Assembly (NCBI GenBank): GCA_910578405.1
Contig: CAJTQO010000002.1
Coordinates: forward strand, 47,760-111,759
DNA: 64,000 bases
Source of the DNA: an uncultured Lachnospiraceae bacterium
GTDB taxonomy: Bacteria; Bacillota; Clostridia; Lachnospirales; Lachnospiraceae
Direction: 5' to 3'
Part shown: positions 1 through 8,869 of the stretch, in pieces
How positions within the stretch are numbered: position 1 is the first letter of the stretch
How the letters are laid out: each line of letters begins with the position of its first letter
The notes under the pieces: generated by a model
The model's database searches: none
Told to the model about the DNA's origin: nothing
The model's input: the letters and a program-made list of their open reading frames with translations, nothing else
Made by a program: the position numbers and the translations under genes

Positions 1-47
1 TGGCGACTATGGTATTTTCTGCCTGAATGAAAAAACATGGCGTTTCG

Positions 48-2390
48 TTAAACATTCAGTGTCAGCTCCTGCGTTCCGGTCAACCGGAACAGGCTGTCTT
101 TCCCATCCATTTTCAGTCCTATGACGGATGCGGCGCTCACTTGTACGTTTACAAACCGTAAGGTGTATGTTTTGTCTGTTTCCACCTGAACTTTTATTTC
201 CGGCCCGTGTTTGGCGGCAGTGATGGAGAGTTCCTTTTTCCGCTCCATGCCGTAAATGACTGTGGAAACTTCTTTTCCATCCTGTAGCTCATATATCCGA
301 AGCTCCGCATGTTCCCCATAATCATAGTCTGGCCTGTTGTCCACGCTGCCAAGGGCGATAATGGAATTTTCTTTTGCCATAAGGGGCAGGCTTAAATAAT
401 TATGGGTTTCCCTTTGCCATTTGCCGCCGGTTACGGGTTCCCCGGTAAAGAAATTCGTCCATTTGCCTTCCGGCAGATAGTATTCTGCAATGCCCTTTTC
501 ATCAAAGATAGGAGCGACCAAAAGGCTGTCGCCCAACATATATTGTTTATCCAAGTAATGGCAAGTACGGTCTTGTGGGTACTCCAAAACCATGGCCCGC
601 ATGGTGGGGATGCCGCTTTGTGAGGCGTCTATGGCTGTTTTAAATAAATAAGGCATTAACTTCGCTTTAAAACGGGTGAAGAAACGCAATACACTGACGG
701 CTTCCTCATCATAGGCCCAGGGAACCCGGTAAGAGGAGCTGCCATGGAGGCGGCTATGGGAGGAAAGCAGCCCAAAAGCCACCCAACGCTTATAAACATC
801 CGCAGTGGAAGTGTTTTCAAAGCCGCCGATGTCATGAGCCCAATATCCGAAGCCCGACAGCATCAATGAGAGGCCGCCGCGCAGGCTTTCTTCCATGGAC
901 TCGTAGTCAGACCAGCAGTCTCCTCCCCAGTGTACGGGGAATTTCTGACCTCCCACTGTAGCGGAACGGGCAAACAGCACAGCTTCCCCTTTGCCGCGTT
1001 TCCTTTCCAACAGTTCGTAAACGCATTTATTGTAAAGGTAAGTATAATAGTTGTGCATTTTCTTCGGCTCAGAACCGTCAAAGTAGACAACGTCCTCATG
1101 GGGGATTCTTTCGCCGAAATCTGTTTTAAAACAGTCCACGCCCATATCCAGCAAAGCTTCCAGCTTGTCCTGGTACCAACGCCATGCCAGAGGGTTGGTA
1201 AAGTCCACAATAGCCATGCCAGGCTGCCACATATCCCATTGCCATACCTGCCCGTTGGCGCGTTTGAGAAAATACCCTTTTTCACAGCCTTCGTCAAAAA
1301 GGACAGATTCCTGCGCGATGTAGGAATTAATCCAAACGCAGACATTCAGCCCTTTTGCCTTAATGCGGCCAAGCATACCTGCCGGGTCGGGGAAGACTCT
1401 GCTGTCCCAAGTGAAATCCGACCAATGGAAATCCTTCATCCAGAAGCAGTCAAAATGGAAAGTGCGCAAAGGGATGCCCCGGTTAATCATGCCGTCCACG
1501 AAACGCATTACTGTTTCTTCATCATAATTAGTGGTAAAAGAGGTGGAAAGCCAAAGCCCAAAGGTCCAGGGAGCAGGGAGGGAAGGTTTGCCGGTCAGAC
1601 TGGTGTATCGGGTCAATGTTTCCTTCATAGTGGGGCCATTGATCAGGAAATAGTCCAGATAACCGCCTTCCACAGAAAATTCCGTGCGGGTAACCATTTC
1701 CGTCCCTACTTCAAAGGAAACGTTTTCCGGGTGGTTGACGAATACGCCGTAGCCTTTGGCAGTCAGGTAGAAAGGGATATTTTTATAGGATTGCTCGGTG
1801 CTGGTGCCTCCATCCGCATTCCAGATGTCTATGCTTTGTCCGTTTTTGACAAAGGGTGTGAAACGTTCGCCCATACCGTATACCAGTTCCCCTACGGAAA
1901 GGGAAAGCATCTGCCGCATATAGGTATTTTCCCTGTCGCTTTTATCATAAGCCAGACCGCTCCAGCGTGTCTTCATCAAAGCCAGGTCATGTTGTGCGCT
2001 GCGGGTAATCACTTCCCCGTTTCTGGAAAAAACCATGGACCATGGTTTTTTTGTGACAGTGAGGGTCAGGGAACCGCTGGAAATGCACAGCTCTGTTTCC
2101 GTTTCCCATACAGTGAGCGGAAGTTCTTCGGTCTGTTCCAGTTCAAAAGCCGGGAAAGTCTGCAGGCTGCCTTTGTGATGGTATGTGCGCAACCGCAATA
2201 TTTCCGGCGCAGGGGAAGTGACTTCCAGAGTCAGGTTGATGCCTCCCAAAGTATCTCCACGGTGATGGATAGGGATGGTAGGGGCAAGCAATGTAACTTT
2301 TGTGTGTTCGATTTTTGAAAAGTAAATTTCCTGTGGCGCAAAGCAGGCATAGCCTTCCTTTTGCAGCCAGCATCCGTTGCTGAATTTCAT
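48..2390 (-). CDS. yicI: GH31 alpha-xylosidase (YicI-like)
   Basis: Glycoside hydrolase family 31 enzyme of 780 residues, the usual length of YicI-type alpha-xylosidases, which release alpha-linked xylose from xyloglucan oligosaccharides such as isoprimeverose. The catalytic nucleophile block KTDFGERIP and the acid/base region HWGGDCWSDYESM are clear, followed by HDIGGF and LLSSHSRLHG, all very close to what I remember of E. coli YicI. No signal peptide is visible, so it should be cytoplasmic and act on imported oligosaccharides. The start is the ATG at 2390, with a purine-rich GAAAGGAA site about a dozen bases upstream. It is transcribed away from the fucosidase gene and its 3' end lies near the window edge. 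The KTDFGERIP context argues for xylosidase over alpha-glucosidase or sulfoquinovosidase. The substrate is inferred from family resemblance only. Confidence 0.93.
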   Translation of the reverse strand: MKFSNGCWLQKEGYACFAPQEIYFSKIEHTKVTLLAPTIPIHHRGDTLGGINLTLEVTSPAPEILRLRTYHHKGSLQTFPAFELEQTEELPLTVWETETELCISSGSLTLTVTKKPWSMVFSRNGEVITRSAQHDLALMKTRWSGLAYDKSDRENTYMRQMLSLSVGELVYGMGERFTPFVKNGQSIDIWNADGGTSTEQSYKNIPFYLTAKGYGVFVNHPENVSFEVGTEMVTRTEFSVEGGYLDYFLINGPTMKETLTRYTSLTGKPSLPAPWTFGLWLSTSFTTNYDEETVMRFVDGMINRGIPLRTFHFDCFWMKDFHWSDFTWDSRVFPDPAGMLGRIKAKGLNVCVWINSYIAQESVLFDEGCEKGYFLKRANGQVWQWDMWQPGMAIVDFTNPLAWRWYQDKLEALLDMGVDCFKTDFGERIPHEDVVYFDGSEPKKMHNYYTYLYNKCVYELLERKRGKGEAVLFARSATVGGQKFPVHWGGDCWSDYESMEESLRGGLSLMLSGFGYWAHDIGGFENTSTADVYKRWVAFGLLSSHSRLHGSSSYRVPWAYDEEAVSVLRFFTRFKAKLMPYLFKTAIDASQSGIPTMRAMVLEYPQDRTCHYLDKQYMLGDSLLVAPIFDEKGIAEYYLPEGKWTNFFTGEPVTGGKWQRETHNYLSLPLMAKENSIIALGSVDNRPDYDYGEHAELRIYELQDGKEVSTVIYGMERKKELSITAAKHGPEIKVQVETDKTYTLRFVNVQVSAASVIGLKMDGKDSLFRLTGTQELTLNV

Positions 2391-2946
2391 GGCAGTGTAC
2401 CGATTCCTTTCTTTCCTATTAAAAAGTGTGAGGTTCCATTCAAACGGAGGATAGCCATGCCCTTTGCGAAACCAGCGTCAATCAGGTGAAATTTCAATCA
2501 GATAGGACAAGGACGCGACAGGAAGCCATAGAGTTTCCGGACGGATGGCACGCTCATTTAAAAGTTGAAATATTTTATGCCTTCAATTACCTCTATTATA
2601 ATGAAATCATAGGGGGATGTATACTGTTTTTCTGCATAAAACCAGCTTGGATGTTGAGATATCCGTAGCTGCATGTGGAATAAGGGTATCCGTATCGGCT
2701 GGTTTCTGTTATAATATTAAGAAAAGCATTAGTTTCGGAAAAAGGGCGGTATATACCGGATGGGGAAAGCACAGAAGAAGCGGCGCTGCCATGGGCAGGG
2801 AAAGAACTGCTGACAGGCGCAGCATATGCGAAAGGGGAGGTTATACGGCCGGAAAAGAAAGGAGTGGCGGTTTTACATATCATATAGGAAGAAAGCGCAG
2901 AGTGATAAGGCAGTTTAGGGCTGATATAGGACTGGAATAGGAGGAT
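2391..2946. promoter_or_regulatory. Divergent intergenic region between GH31 and GH29 genes
   Basis: This 556-base stretch separates two divergent glycosidase genes, so it should hold promoters for both. TATAAT-like boxes can be read on the plus strand near 2595 and 2711, but neither has a convincing -35 box at the right distance. A 107-codon open frame (2617-2940) ends just before the fucosidase start; its Arg/Gly-rich product resembles nothing I know and I do not call it a gene. No clear operator palindrome is seen. Confidence 0.4.
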
Positions 2947-4479
2947 ATGAAAATGGGAGAGCAGGATAGGAGCAAGTTTCAGGAAGAAGGGCTGATGACG
3001 CAAAAGGAAAGGGCGGAATATTTAAAAGAAATAGAAGAGACGGTGGCCAGAGGGCCGTTCCGGGCAGATTGGGATTCTTTGTCGGAGTATGAAACGCCGG
3101 AATGGTTCCGGAAAGCGAAGTTTGGCATATTTGTCCATTGGGGGCTGTACAGTGTCCCTGCGTTTGGCAGTGAATGGTATTCCCGGAACATGTATATACA
3201 GGGCTCGCCGGAGTATGAGCATCATAGGAAAACATATGGGGCGCACAAGGACTTTGGCTATAAGGATTTCATCCCTATGTTTACGGCAAAGAAGTTTGAT
3301 GCAAAGGAATGGGCGGAGATATTCCGGCAGTCGGGGGCGAAGTATGTCATTCCGGTGGGGGAGCATCATGATGGATTCCAAATGTACGCTTCCCGGCTGT
3401 CCAGGTTCCATGCGGCGGCAATGGGGCCAAAGCAAGACATCCTTGGCAGCTTAAAAGAGGCGTTGAAGGAGGAAGGGCTGGTGTTTGGGACTTCTTCCCA
3501 TCGGGCGGAGCATCAGTGGTTTATGGGGAAAGGGAAGGAATTTGACAGTGATATGAAAGAGCCTCTGTCCCTTGGGGATTTTTACTGGCCTTCGGATAAG
3601 ACGCAGCCCGATTTTTCCGACGACCGGGCGGAGCCATACCCAACGCAGGAGTTTCTCGAGGATTGGCTGCTTCGGACTTGTGAGCTGATTGACCGGTATC
3701 ATCCGCATTTGATTTATTTTGACTGGTGGGTGCGGCACGAAGCTTATAAGGAAGTCTTCCCGAAAATGATGGCTTACTATTATAACCGCGGGGCGCAGTA
3801 TGGTTTTCCGGCAGGAGTTTGTTATAAGCAGGACGCCTGTGCGTTCGGCAGTGGGATTGTGGATGTGGAACGGGGGAAGTTTGCGGAGGCAAAACCTTAT
3901 TATTGGCAGACGGATACGGCAGTGGCGCGTAATTCCTGGGGCCATACCACAGATTTGGATTATAAGGGGAGTTATGAACTGATTTGTTATCTGTGTGATG
4001 TGGTAAGTAAAAACGGGAACCTGCTTTTGAACATAGGGCCTGCCGCAGACGGGCATATACCGGAAAAGGATAGGGAAATTCTGGCGGACATCGGGCGTTG
4101 GCTGGAAGTGAACGGGGAGGCGATTTATGGGAGCCGGTGCTTCCGGTTTTCGGAGGAAGGGCCTACGAAGGAGAAAGACGGGCAGTTTTCCGATGGAAGC
4201 GGGACGGAATATACGCCGGAGGATTTCCGGTTTACGGCGGCGCATGGGAATGTGTATGCAATCTGTATGAAGTTCCCGGAGGATGGACGTATCCTGGTGC
4301 GTTCCCTTGGCCGGGTGGAGGACTTGGATCAGTCTGCATTCCGCGGGATTATCCGCCGGGTGTCCATTTTAGGATATGAGGGCGAAGTGCGCTGGCTGCA
4401 GGACGGGGAAGGGCTGCATGTGGCGGCAGACGGAGTGGAGAGCGCATTTCCGGTGGTGGTTAAGGTGGAAGTGAAGTAG
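2947..4479 (+). CDS. Alpha-L-fucosidase, family GH29
   Basis: Cytoplasmic GH29 alpha-L-fucosidase of 510 residues that would release L-fucose from glycans. The N-terminal family signature KFGIFVHWGLYSVPAF, the EHHDGFQMY block and the nucleophile segment LIYFDWWV (the Asp) are present, followed by NGNLLLNIGP, which closes the catalytic barrel. A C-terminal beta domain occupies roughly the last 110 residues. No signal peptide is visible, so the substrate is probably an imported oligosaccharide. The start ATG at 2947 follows an ATAGGAGGAT ribosome site. The gene points away from the alpha-xylosidase; fucose and xylose both occur in xyloglucan, so the pair could share a substrate, but that is inference. 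The last codons run into a tandem repeat. Confidence 0.93.
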   Translation: MKMGEQDRSKFQEEGLMTQKERAEYLKEIEETVARGPFRADWDSLSEYETPEWFRKAKFGIFVHWGLYSVPAFGSEWYSRNMYIQGSPEYEHHRKTYGAHKDFGYKDFIPMFTAKKFDAKEWAEIFRQSGAKYVIPVGEHHDGFQMYASRLSRFHAAAMGPKQDILGSLKEALKEEGLVFGTSSHRAEHQWFMGKGKEFDSDMKEPLSLGDFYWPSDKTQPDFSDDRAEPYPTQEFLEDWLLRTCELIDRYHPHLIYFDWWVRHEAYKEVFPKMMAYYYNRGAQYGFPAGVCYKQDACAFGSGIVDVERGKFAEAKPYYWQTDTAVARNSWGHTTDLDYKGSYELICYLCDVVSKNGNLLLNIGPAADGHIPEKDREILADIGRWLEVNGEAIYGSRCFRFSEEGPTKEKDGQFSDGSGTEYTPEDFRFTAAHGNVYAICMKFPEDGRILVRSLGRVEDLDQSAFRGIIRRVSILGYEGEVRWLQDGEGLHVAADGVESAFPVVVKVEVK

Positions 4480-4640
4480 GTGTGATAAAGACAGAAGTGA
4501 AGCAGGGGGAGGAAGGGGAAGTGAGGCAGAGGGAGGAAGACAGAAGTCAAGCAGGGGAGGAAGGGGAAGTGAGGCAGGTGTGAGGAAGGCAGAAGTGAAG
4601 CAGGGAGAGGAAGACGAAAGCGAAGCAGGGGATGTGGAAG
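4466..4640 (+). repeat. Imperfect 24-nt tandem repeat between GH29 gene and tmk
   Basis: About seven units of 24-27 bases built on GAAGTGAAGCAGGGGGAGGA follow one another, covering the last codons of the fucosidase, the whole intergenic gap and the first codons of tmk. Alternate units are more alike (AAGTGAAGCAGG versus AAGTGAGGCAG), suggesting growth by duplication of a 48-base pair of units. All units are purine-rich and resemble multiplied ribosome binding sites. Confidence 0.75.
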
Positions 4641-5306
4641 GAAGACGGAACGGAGGATGGCGTTGTGGAAAACGGAAAATTAATTGCATTGGAAGGAATA
4701 GACGGCAGCGGGAAAAGCATACAGGCGCAAAGGCTGGCGCGGCGGCTTAAGGAAGAAGGCATCGCCTGTTACGCAACGATGGAACCCACAGCCCGTCCAA
4801 TCGGCTCTTTGATTCGGCAGGTTTTGAGAGGGGAGATGCAGATGGAGCCACGGGTGTTTGCAACGCTGTTTGCGGCGGACAGACTGGATCATTTATTGAA
4901 TGGGGAAGATGGCCTTGCTGAAAAGGTGGCGCAAGGGGTGACGGTGGTTACGGATCGGTATTATTTCTCTTCTTATGCCTATCATAGCGTGGATATGCCC
5001 ATAGAACAGGTGATTCAGGCCAATGCGTTAAGCAGCAGTATCCTGCGCCCTGCCCTGACGGTTTTTATAGATGTGGAACCCGGGACGGCGATGGAGCGGA
5101 TAAAGAAGAATCGGGAGCGGCAGGAGCTGTTTGAGAAAAAATCCAGACTGGTTCAAGTGCGGGAAAAGTATTTTGAGGCATTTGCAATGTTGAAAGAGGC
5201 GGAAAAGGTGGTTATAGTGGATGGGAGCGGTTCCGTGGATCAGGTTGCAGAGCAAATCTGGCGGGAAGTTAGGGCTGTTCTTTTTGGAAACTATTTGGTA
5301 CAATGA
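4632..5306 (+). CDS. tmk: Thymidylate kinase family protein
   Basis: Phosphorylates dTMP to dTDP with ATP in the dTTP pathway, in the cytoplasm. The chain has 224 residues, normal for the family. The P-loop GIDGSGKS, the EPTARPIG segment contacting nucleotide, and TDRYYFSSYAYH (the DRY motif) are all present. The lid segment is short, with KKNRERQELFEKK. The start taken is ATG 4632, preceded by GAAGCAGGGG, which is itself the last unit of the tandem repeat; a GTG about ten codons in (4662) is an alternative because family members normally begin just before the GKLIALEGID strand. It follows the fucosidase by 152 bases and precedes cheB by 100 bases. Some Clostridia carry more than one thymidylate kinase paralogue, so it need not be the only copy. 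Confidence 0.88.
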   Translation: MWKEDGTEDGVVENGKLIALEGIDGSGKSIQAQRLARRLKEEGIACYATMEPTARPIGSLIRQVLRGEMQMEPRVFATLFAADRLDHLLNGEDGLAEKVAQGVTVVTDRYYFSSYAYHSVDMPIEQVIQANALSSSILRPALTVFIDVEPGTAMERIKKNRERQELFEKKSRLVQVREKYFEAFAMLKEAEKVVIVDGSGSVDQVAEQIWREVRAVLFGNYLVQ

Positions 5307-5406
5307 TAACAGGGTCAGTGAGAGATATCAATAGAATCATATTATAACAATATAAGGAAGGGATTCCAAACAGGCATTGAAAAAGGCAGAAAAGGGCGGG
5401 GTGGAA

Positions 5407-6432
5407 ATGCGGAAAATTAAGGTTTTAGTAGTGGAGGATTCGGCAGTTTTCCGGGAAATGCTGGTAAAAGGGCTGCAAGAGGATCCGGGGGTAGAAGTGG
5501 TAGCGGAAGCGGAGAACGCTTTTGAAGCAAGGGACGCTATTGAGAAGCATCAGCCGGATGTGATGACATTGGATATTGAGATGCCGAAAATGAGTGGGAT
5601 TGATTTTCTGAAAAGGCTGATGCCCCAATATCCTATGCCGGTAATTATGCTTAGCGGACTGAACGGAAAAGTTTTTGAGGCTATGGCGGCAGGAGCCGTG
5701 GATTTTGTGCATAAGCCCATGAACCTGTCTCCAGTCAATGTAAAGGAGTTTATCCGGCAGGAGCTGATTACAAAGGTGAAGGTGGCGGCATCGGTGGATG
5801 TGGGGAAACTGATGCGCAGGGAGAGGGTGCATCCCGTCAGGGAGGTGCGTCTGACGCCGCATAACTGTGTGGTTGCCATCGGGGCTTCCACTGGCGGGCC
5901 GGAGGCAATCAAAGAGGTGCTTGGCGGATTTGGCACAGATATTCCGGGAGTGGTGATTGTGCAGCACATGCCGCCTGGATTTACCAACAGCTATGCGGAA
6001 CGGCTCAACCGCCTATGCGCTATAGAGGTAAAGGAAGCGGAAGATGGGGATGAGGTAAAGCAAGGGAGAGCATTGCTGGCGCCGGGGGCGAAGCAGATGC
6101 GTCTGGTGAAAAAAGACCTGCGGTATTTTGTTTCTGTGAAGGAGGAGCCCAAGGTGAGCGGACACTGCCCTTCGGTGGATGTGCTGTTTGATTCCGTGGC
6201 AAAGGAGGCGGGAGCCGGGGCTATTGGCGTGATTTTAACCGGCATGGGAGGCGACGGCTCCAAGGGGATGAAAGAAATGCGAAATTGCGGGGCAGTGACC
6301 ATTGGGCAGGATGAGGAAACCTGTGTGGTATATGGTATGCCTAAGGTGGCATATGATATTGGGGCAGTGACCCATCAACTGCCATTGGAGAATATTGCGG
6401 ATAAAGTATATGATATTTTGAGCAGGGCATAG
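5407..6432 (+). CDS. cheB: CheB chemoreceptor methylesterase/deamidase
   Basis: Removes methyl groups from chemoreceptor glutamates and deamidates receptor glutamines after phosphorylation by CheA. From the ATG at 5407 it has 341 residues. Residues 1-120 are a receiver domain with acidic pocket VVEDSA, phosphoacceptor Asp56 in LDIEMP, and the HKP lysine. The C-terminal esterase domain has GASTGGPEA (catalytic Ser), QHMPPGFT (His) and GMGGDG (Asp), so all catalytic residues are intact. A longer frame opens at a TTG at 5377, but the receiver domain starts naturally at MRKIKVLVVED. The CheA-like gene follows 85 bases later. No cheR, cheW, cheD or cheY is next to it. The window has three chemoreceptor-type proteins that could be substrates. 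Confidence 0.95.
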   Translation: MRKIKVLVVEDSAVFREMLVKGLQEDPGVEVVAEAENAFEARDAIEKHQPDVMTLDIEMPKMSGIDFLKRLMPQYPMPVIMLSGLNGKVFEAMAAGAVDFVHKPMNLSPVNVKEFIRQELITKVKVAASVDVGKLMRRERVHPVREVRLTPHNCVVAIGASTGGPEAIKEVLGGFGTDIPGVVIVQHMPPGFTNSYAERLNRLCAIEVKEAEDGDEVKQGRALLAPGAKQMRLVKKDLRYFVSVKEEPKVSGHCPSVDVLFDSVAKEAGAGAIGVILTGMGGDGSKGMKEMRNCGAVTIGQDEETCVVYGMPKVAYDIGAVTHQLPLENIADKVYDILSRA

Positions 6433-6517
6433 CGGGGGTGACTTTTCAGGCGGCGGAATTGCTCTGGAACATGCTGGTGGGGGCGGTAGTGTAAGAGAAA
6501 GGAGCTTGGTCTGGAAG

Positions 6518-7846
6518 ATGGAAGAAAAGTATAGTCCAGAGGGGATGCTGGACTCTTATTTGTATGAATGTTTCCAATTGCTTGGGCAGATGGGGGATTT
6601 GCTATTGGCAGGGAAGGCGGAGGATTTTTTTTGTATGGAGGATATCCAGGAGATTTTCCGTATCCTGCATACCATCAAAGGCTCTTCCAGCATTATGATG
6701 TATGACAATATTGGGATGGCCGCCCATAAGCTGGAGGATATTTTCTATTATCTGCGGGAAGCGGCGGTGGAGGAGCTGCCAAAGGAAAAACTGTCGGCAT
6801 GTTTGCTTATGGCGGCGGATTTTATGGCAGAGGAATTAAATAAGATTAAAGAAGGGGAGCAGCCGGACGGGGATCCGGGGGAAGTCATCCGGAAAGCGGA
6901 AAGCTACCTGGAACATTTAAAAGCGGAAATTGTGGAGCAGGGCGGGGAACTTCCTCAGCCGCAGGAAGAGGAGGCGCCAAGGAAGTATTACAATGCCCCA
7001 GCGCAAAAGCAGAAACGGAAAAAGAAGATAAAGATTGATTTGGGTATGGAACCGGAAAAGGATTCCGGGATGCATCCGGGGGATTACATCCTGACTGGCA
7101 GAAAGCAGAAGGGAAAGGAAGCGCTGGTAGGGATACGGGTTGGGAAACTGGAAGAACTGACTGTTATATCAAAGAAACTGGTTCAACTGGATAGGGAAAT
7201 GGAAGGGCTGGAAAATGAAAATTTGCGAAGAAGGCTGCACAATATTGTTGAGGAACTGCAGGACTCGGTAGGGGAAATGCGCAAAACGCCGGTTGCGTCT
7301 GTTTTTAGCCGGATGAAGCTGGCAGTATATGATTTGTCGCACAAATTGGCTAAGGAGATCCGGTTTGAAATGGAAGGGGAGGAACTTTTGGTAGACCGTC
7401 TGGTGGCAGAGCAACTGGCGGAACCATTGATGCATATGGTTAGAAATGCCGCCGACCATGGAATTGAAGGCGTGGAAGAAAGAAGAGCGGCAGGAAAGGA
7501 GCCAAAAGGAACGATATGGTTAAGCGCAAGGAAGAAAAAGCATAGATTATATTTGTCTGTAAAGAATGACGGCAGGGAACTGGATGCGCGCAAAATCTTT
7601 GAACGGGCGAAAGAGAAGGGATTTATAGAAGAAGGGGCGAAGATGGAGGATTTTGCCGAAGAAGCTGTTTTTCTTATGATTACGCGGCCAGGATTTTCGA
7701 CGGTGGATACGGTGACGGAGATCTCAGGACGGGGGATTGGGATGGACATTGTGGCCAGCCGTGTGCAGGAGCTGGGCGGGGAGCTGCGGATTTCCAATTT
7801 TCCCGGAAAAGGGGTGGAAATGACGATGGAAGTTCCGGTGGATTAA
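6518..7846 (+). CDS. CheA-like histidine kinase lacking the CheW-binding P5 domain
   Basis: A 442-residue protein with three of the CheA parts. The N-terminal Hpt (P1) domain has the phosphoacceptor His51 in ILHTIKGSSS. After a charged, Gln/Lys-rich linker (about residues 130-190) comes a P3-like dimerisation helix pair (VGKLEELTVISKKL). The ATPase domain has the N box MVRNAADHGIE and the G box SGRGIGMDIV. It ends at KGVEMTMEVPVD, exactly where the CheW-like P5 domain would begin in full-length CheA (usually about 650-700 residues). There is also no recognisable P2 domain. The start ATG 6518 lies 13 bases after AAAGGAG; TTG 6506 is a weaker option. It follows cheB and precedes pyrH. Kinase residues look intact, so it may work without the usual receptor array, or it may be a relic. 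Confidence 0.9.
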   Translation: MEEKYSPEGMLDSYLYECFQLLGQMGDLLLAGKAEDFFCMEDIQEIFRILHTIKGSSSIMMYDNIGMAAHKLEDIFYYLREAAVEELPKEKLSACLLMAADFMAEELNKIKEGEQPDGDPGEVIRKAESYLEHLKAEIVEQGGELPQPQEEEAPRKYYNAPAQKQKRKKKIKIDLGMEPEKDSGMHPGDYILTGRKQKGKEALVGIRVGKLEELTVISKKLVQLDREMEGLENENLRRRLHNIVEELQDSVGEMRKTPVASVFSRMKLAVYDLSHKLAKEIRFEMEGEELLVDRLVAEQLAEPLMHMVRNAADHGIEGVEERRAAGKEPKGTIWLSARKKKHRLYLSVKNDGRELDARKIFERAKEKGFIEEGAKMEDFAEEAVFLMITRPGFSTVDTVTEISGRGIGMDIVASRVQELGGELRISNFPGKGVEMTMEVPVD

Positions 7847-8062
7847 GGAATGGCATGGGACGATTTGTTACAGCGGAGGCAAAATATAATTTATATCTTT
7901 TCGTGCGGTCGCAGATATGTTACAATGGGATTATTATAAGCTTGGCCCATACAGTGACGGAGCAATCGAAGATGCGTGACAGGCGGATTGAATAGGAGAG
8001 CCGCGAAGCTGCAGCCAGGTTTTATTGTAACATGTGGGAAACGGAAAATAAAGGTGGAGAAG

Positions 8063-8758
8063 ATGAAGAGAATATTGTTAAAGCTCAGTGGGGAAGCGCT
8101 GGCAGGGGAGAAAAAAAACGGATTTGACGAGACGACAGTCCGGGGAGTGGCCCTGCAGGTGAAGCAGCTTGTGGCGGATACGCAGGTAGGGATTGTAATC
8201 GGCGGAGGGAATTTCTGGCGCGGGCGTTCCAGTGAGCATATAGACCGGACAAAAGCAGATCAGATTGGCATGCTGGCAACTGTTATGAACTGCATTTATG
8301 TATCGGAGATCTTCCGTTCAGTGGGGATGGAGACAGAGATACTGACCCCTTTTGCATGTGGTTCTTTTACAAAGATGTTTTCAAAGGACAAGGCAAATAA
8401 GTATTTTGGGCAGGGGAAAGTGGTATTTTTTGCAGGAGGAACAGGGCATCCTTATTTTTCCACGGATACGGGCGTGGTACTGCGTGCGGTGGAAGTGGAG
8501 GCGGATGTGATTTTACTGGCAAAAGCAGTGGATGGCGTGTACGACGCAGACCCGCGCTCCAATCAGACAGCTAAGAAGTATGAAGAGGTTTCCATTGAAG
8601 AGGTAATTGCAAAGAATCTCCAAGTGGTGGATATGACCGCTTCCATTCTGGCTAGGGACAATAAGATGCCGATGTGGGTATTTGGGCTGAATGAGCCGGA
8701 CAGTATTGTAAATGCAGTAAACGGGGAGTTTAAAGGGACGAAAGTAACGGTTTCGTAA
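8063..8758 (+). CDS. pyrH: UMP kinase
   Basis: Phosphorylates UMP to UDP, the bacterial-type hexameric enzyme of pyrimidine synthesis. From ATG 8063 it has 231 residues, the standard length. The amino-acid-kinase fold motifs KLSGEAL and GGGNFWRG are at the N-terminus, and VDGVYDADP with the nucleotide-binding SILARDNKMPM is near the end. The frame extends upstream to 7976, but KVEKMKRILLKLSGEAL places the start at the internal ATG, which has AAGGTGGAG before it. A TACAAT box at 7921-7926 in the gap after the CheA-like gene could be a -10 element, though its -35 is poor. It heads the conserved pyrH-frr-uppS-cdsA-dxr-rseP block; the usual upstream neighbours rpsB and tsf are absent. Confidence 0.97.
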   Translation: MKRILLKLSGEALAGEKKNGFDETTVRGVALQVKQLVADTQVGIVIGGGNFWRGRSSEHIDRTKADQIGMLATVMNCIYVSEIFRSVGMETEILTPFACGSFTKMFSKDKANKYFGQGKVVFFAGGTGHPYFSTDTGVVLRAVEVEADVILLAKAVDGVYDADPRSNQTAKKYEEVSIEEVIAKNLQVVDMTASILARDNKMPMWVFGLNEPDSIVNAVNGEFKGTKVTVS

Positions 8759-8869
8759 ATTTGTCCAGGCGCAGGGGAGGAGCTGGCTTTGTTTTGGATT
8801 GCGGACAGGCAGCCTTCTGGCGCAAAGAGATTACGGAAGCGTAGAAAAAGAGTATGGAGGATAGAGGAA

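Noticed and set aside
930..2318. 462-codon plus-strand open frame opposite the GH31 gene
   Set aside because: It is the complement of a clearly coding gene, has no ribosome site and encodes no recognisable domain.
48..2390. GH31 gene as a sulfoquinovosidase linked to the siroheme reductase and sulfonate-type importer, making a sulfosugar pathway
   Set aside because: The catalytic region reads KTDFGERIP and HWGGDCW like alpha-xylosidase YicI, and the expected QQWxGR sulfonate-binding pattern is not seen. The other genes are tens of kilobases away.
2617..2940. 107-codon frame before the fucosidase
   Set aside because: Arg/Gly-rich composition, poor start and overlap with the expected promoter region.
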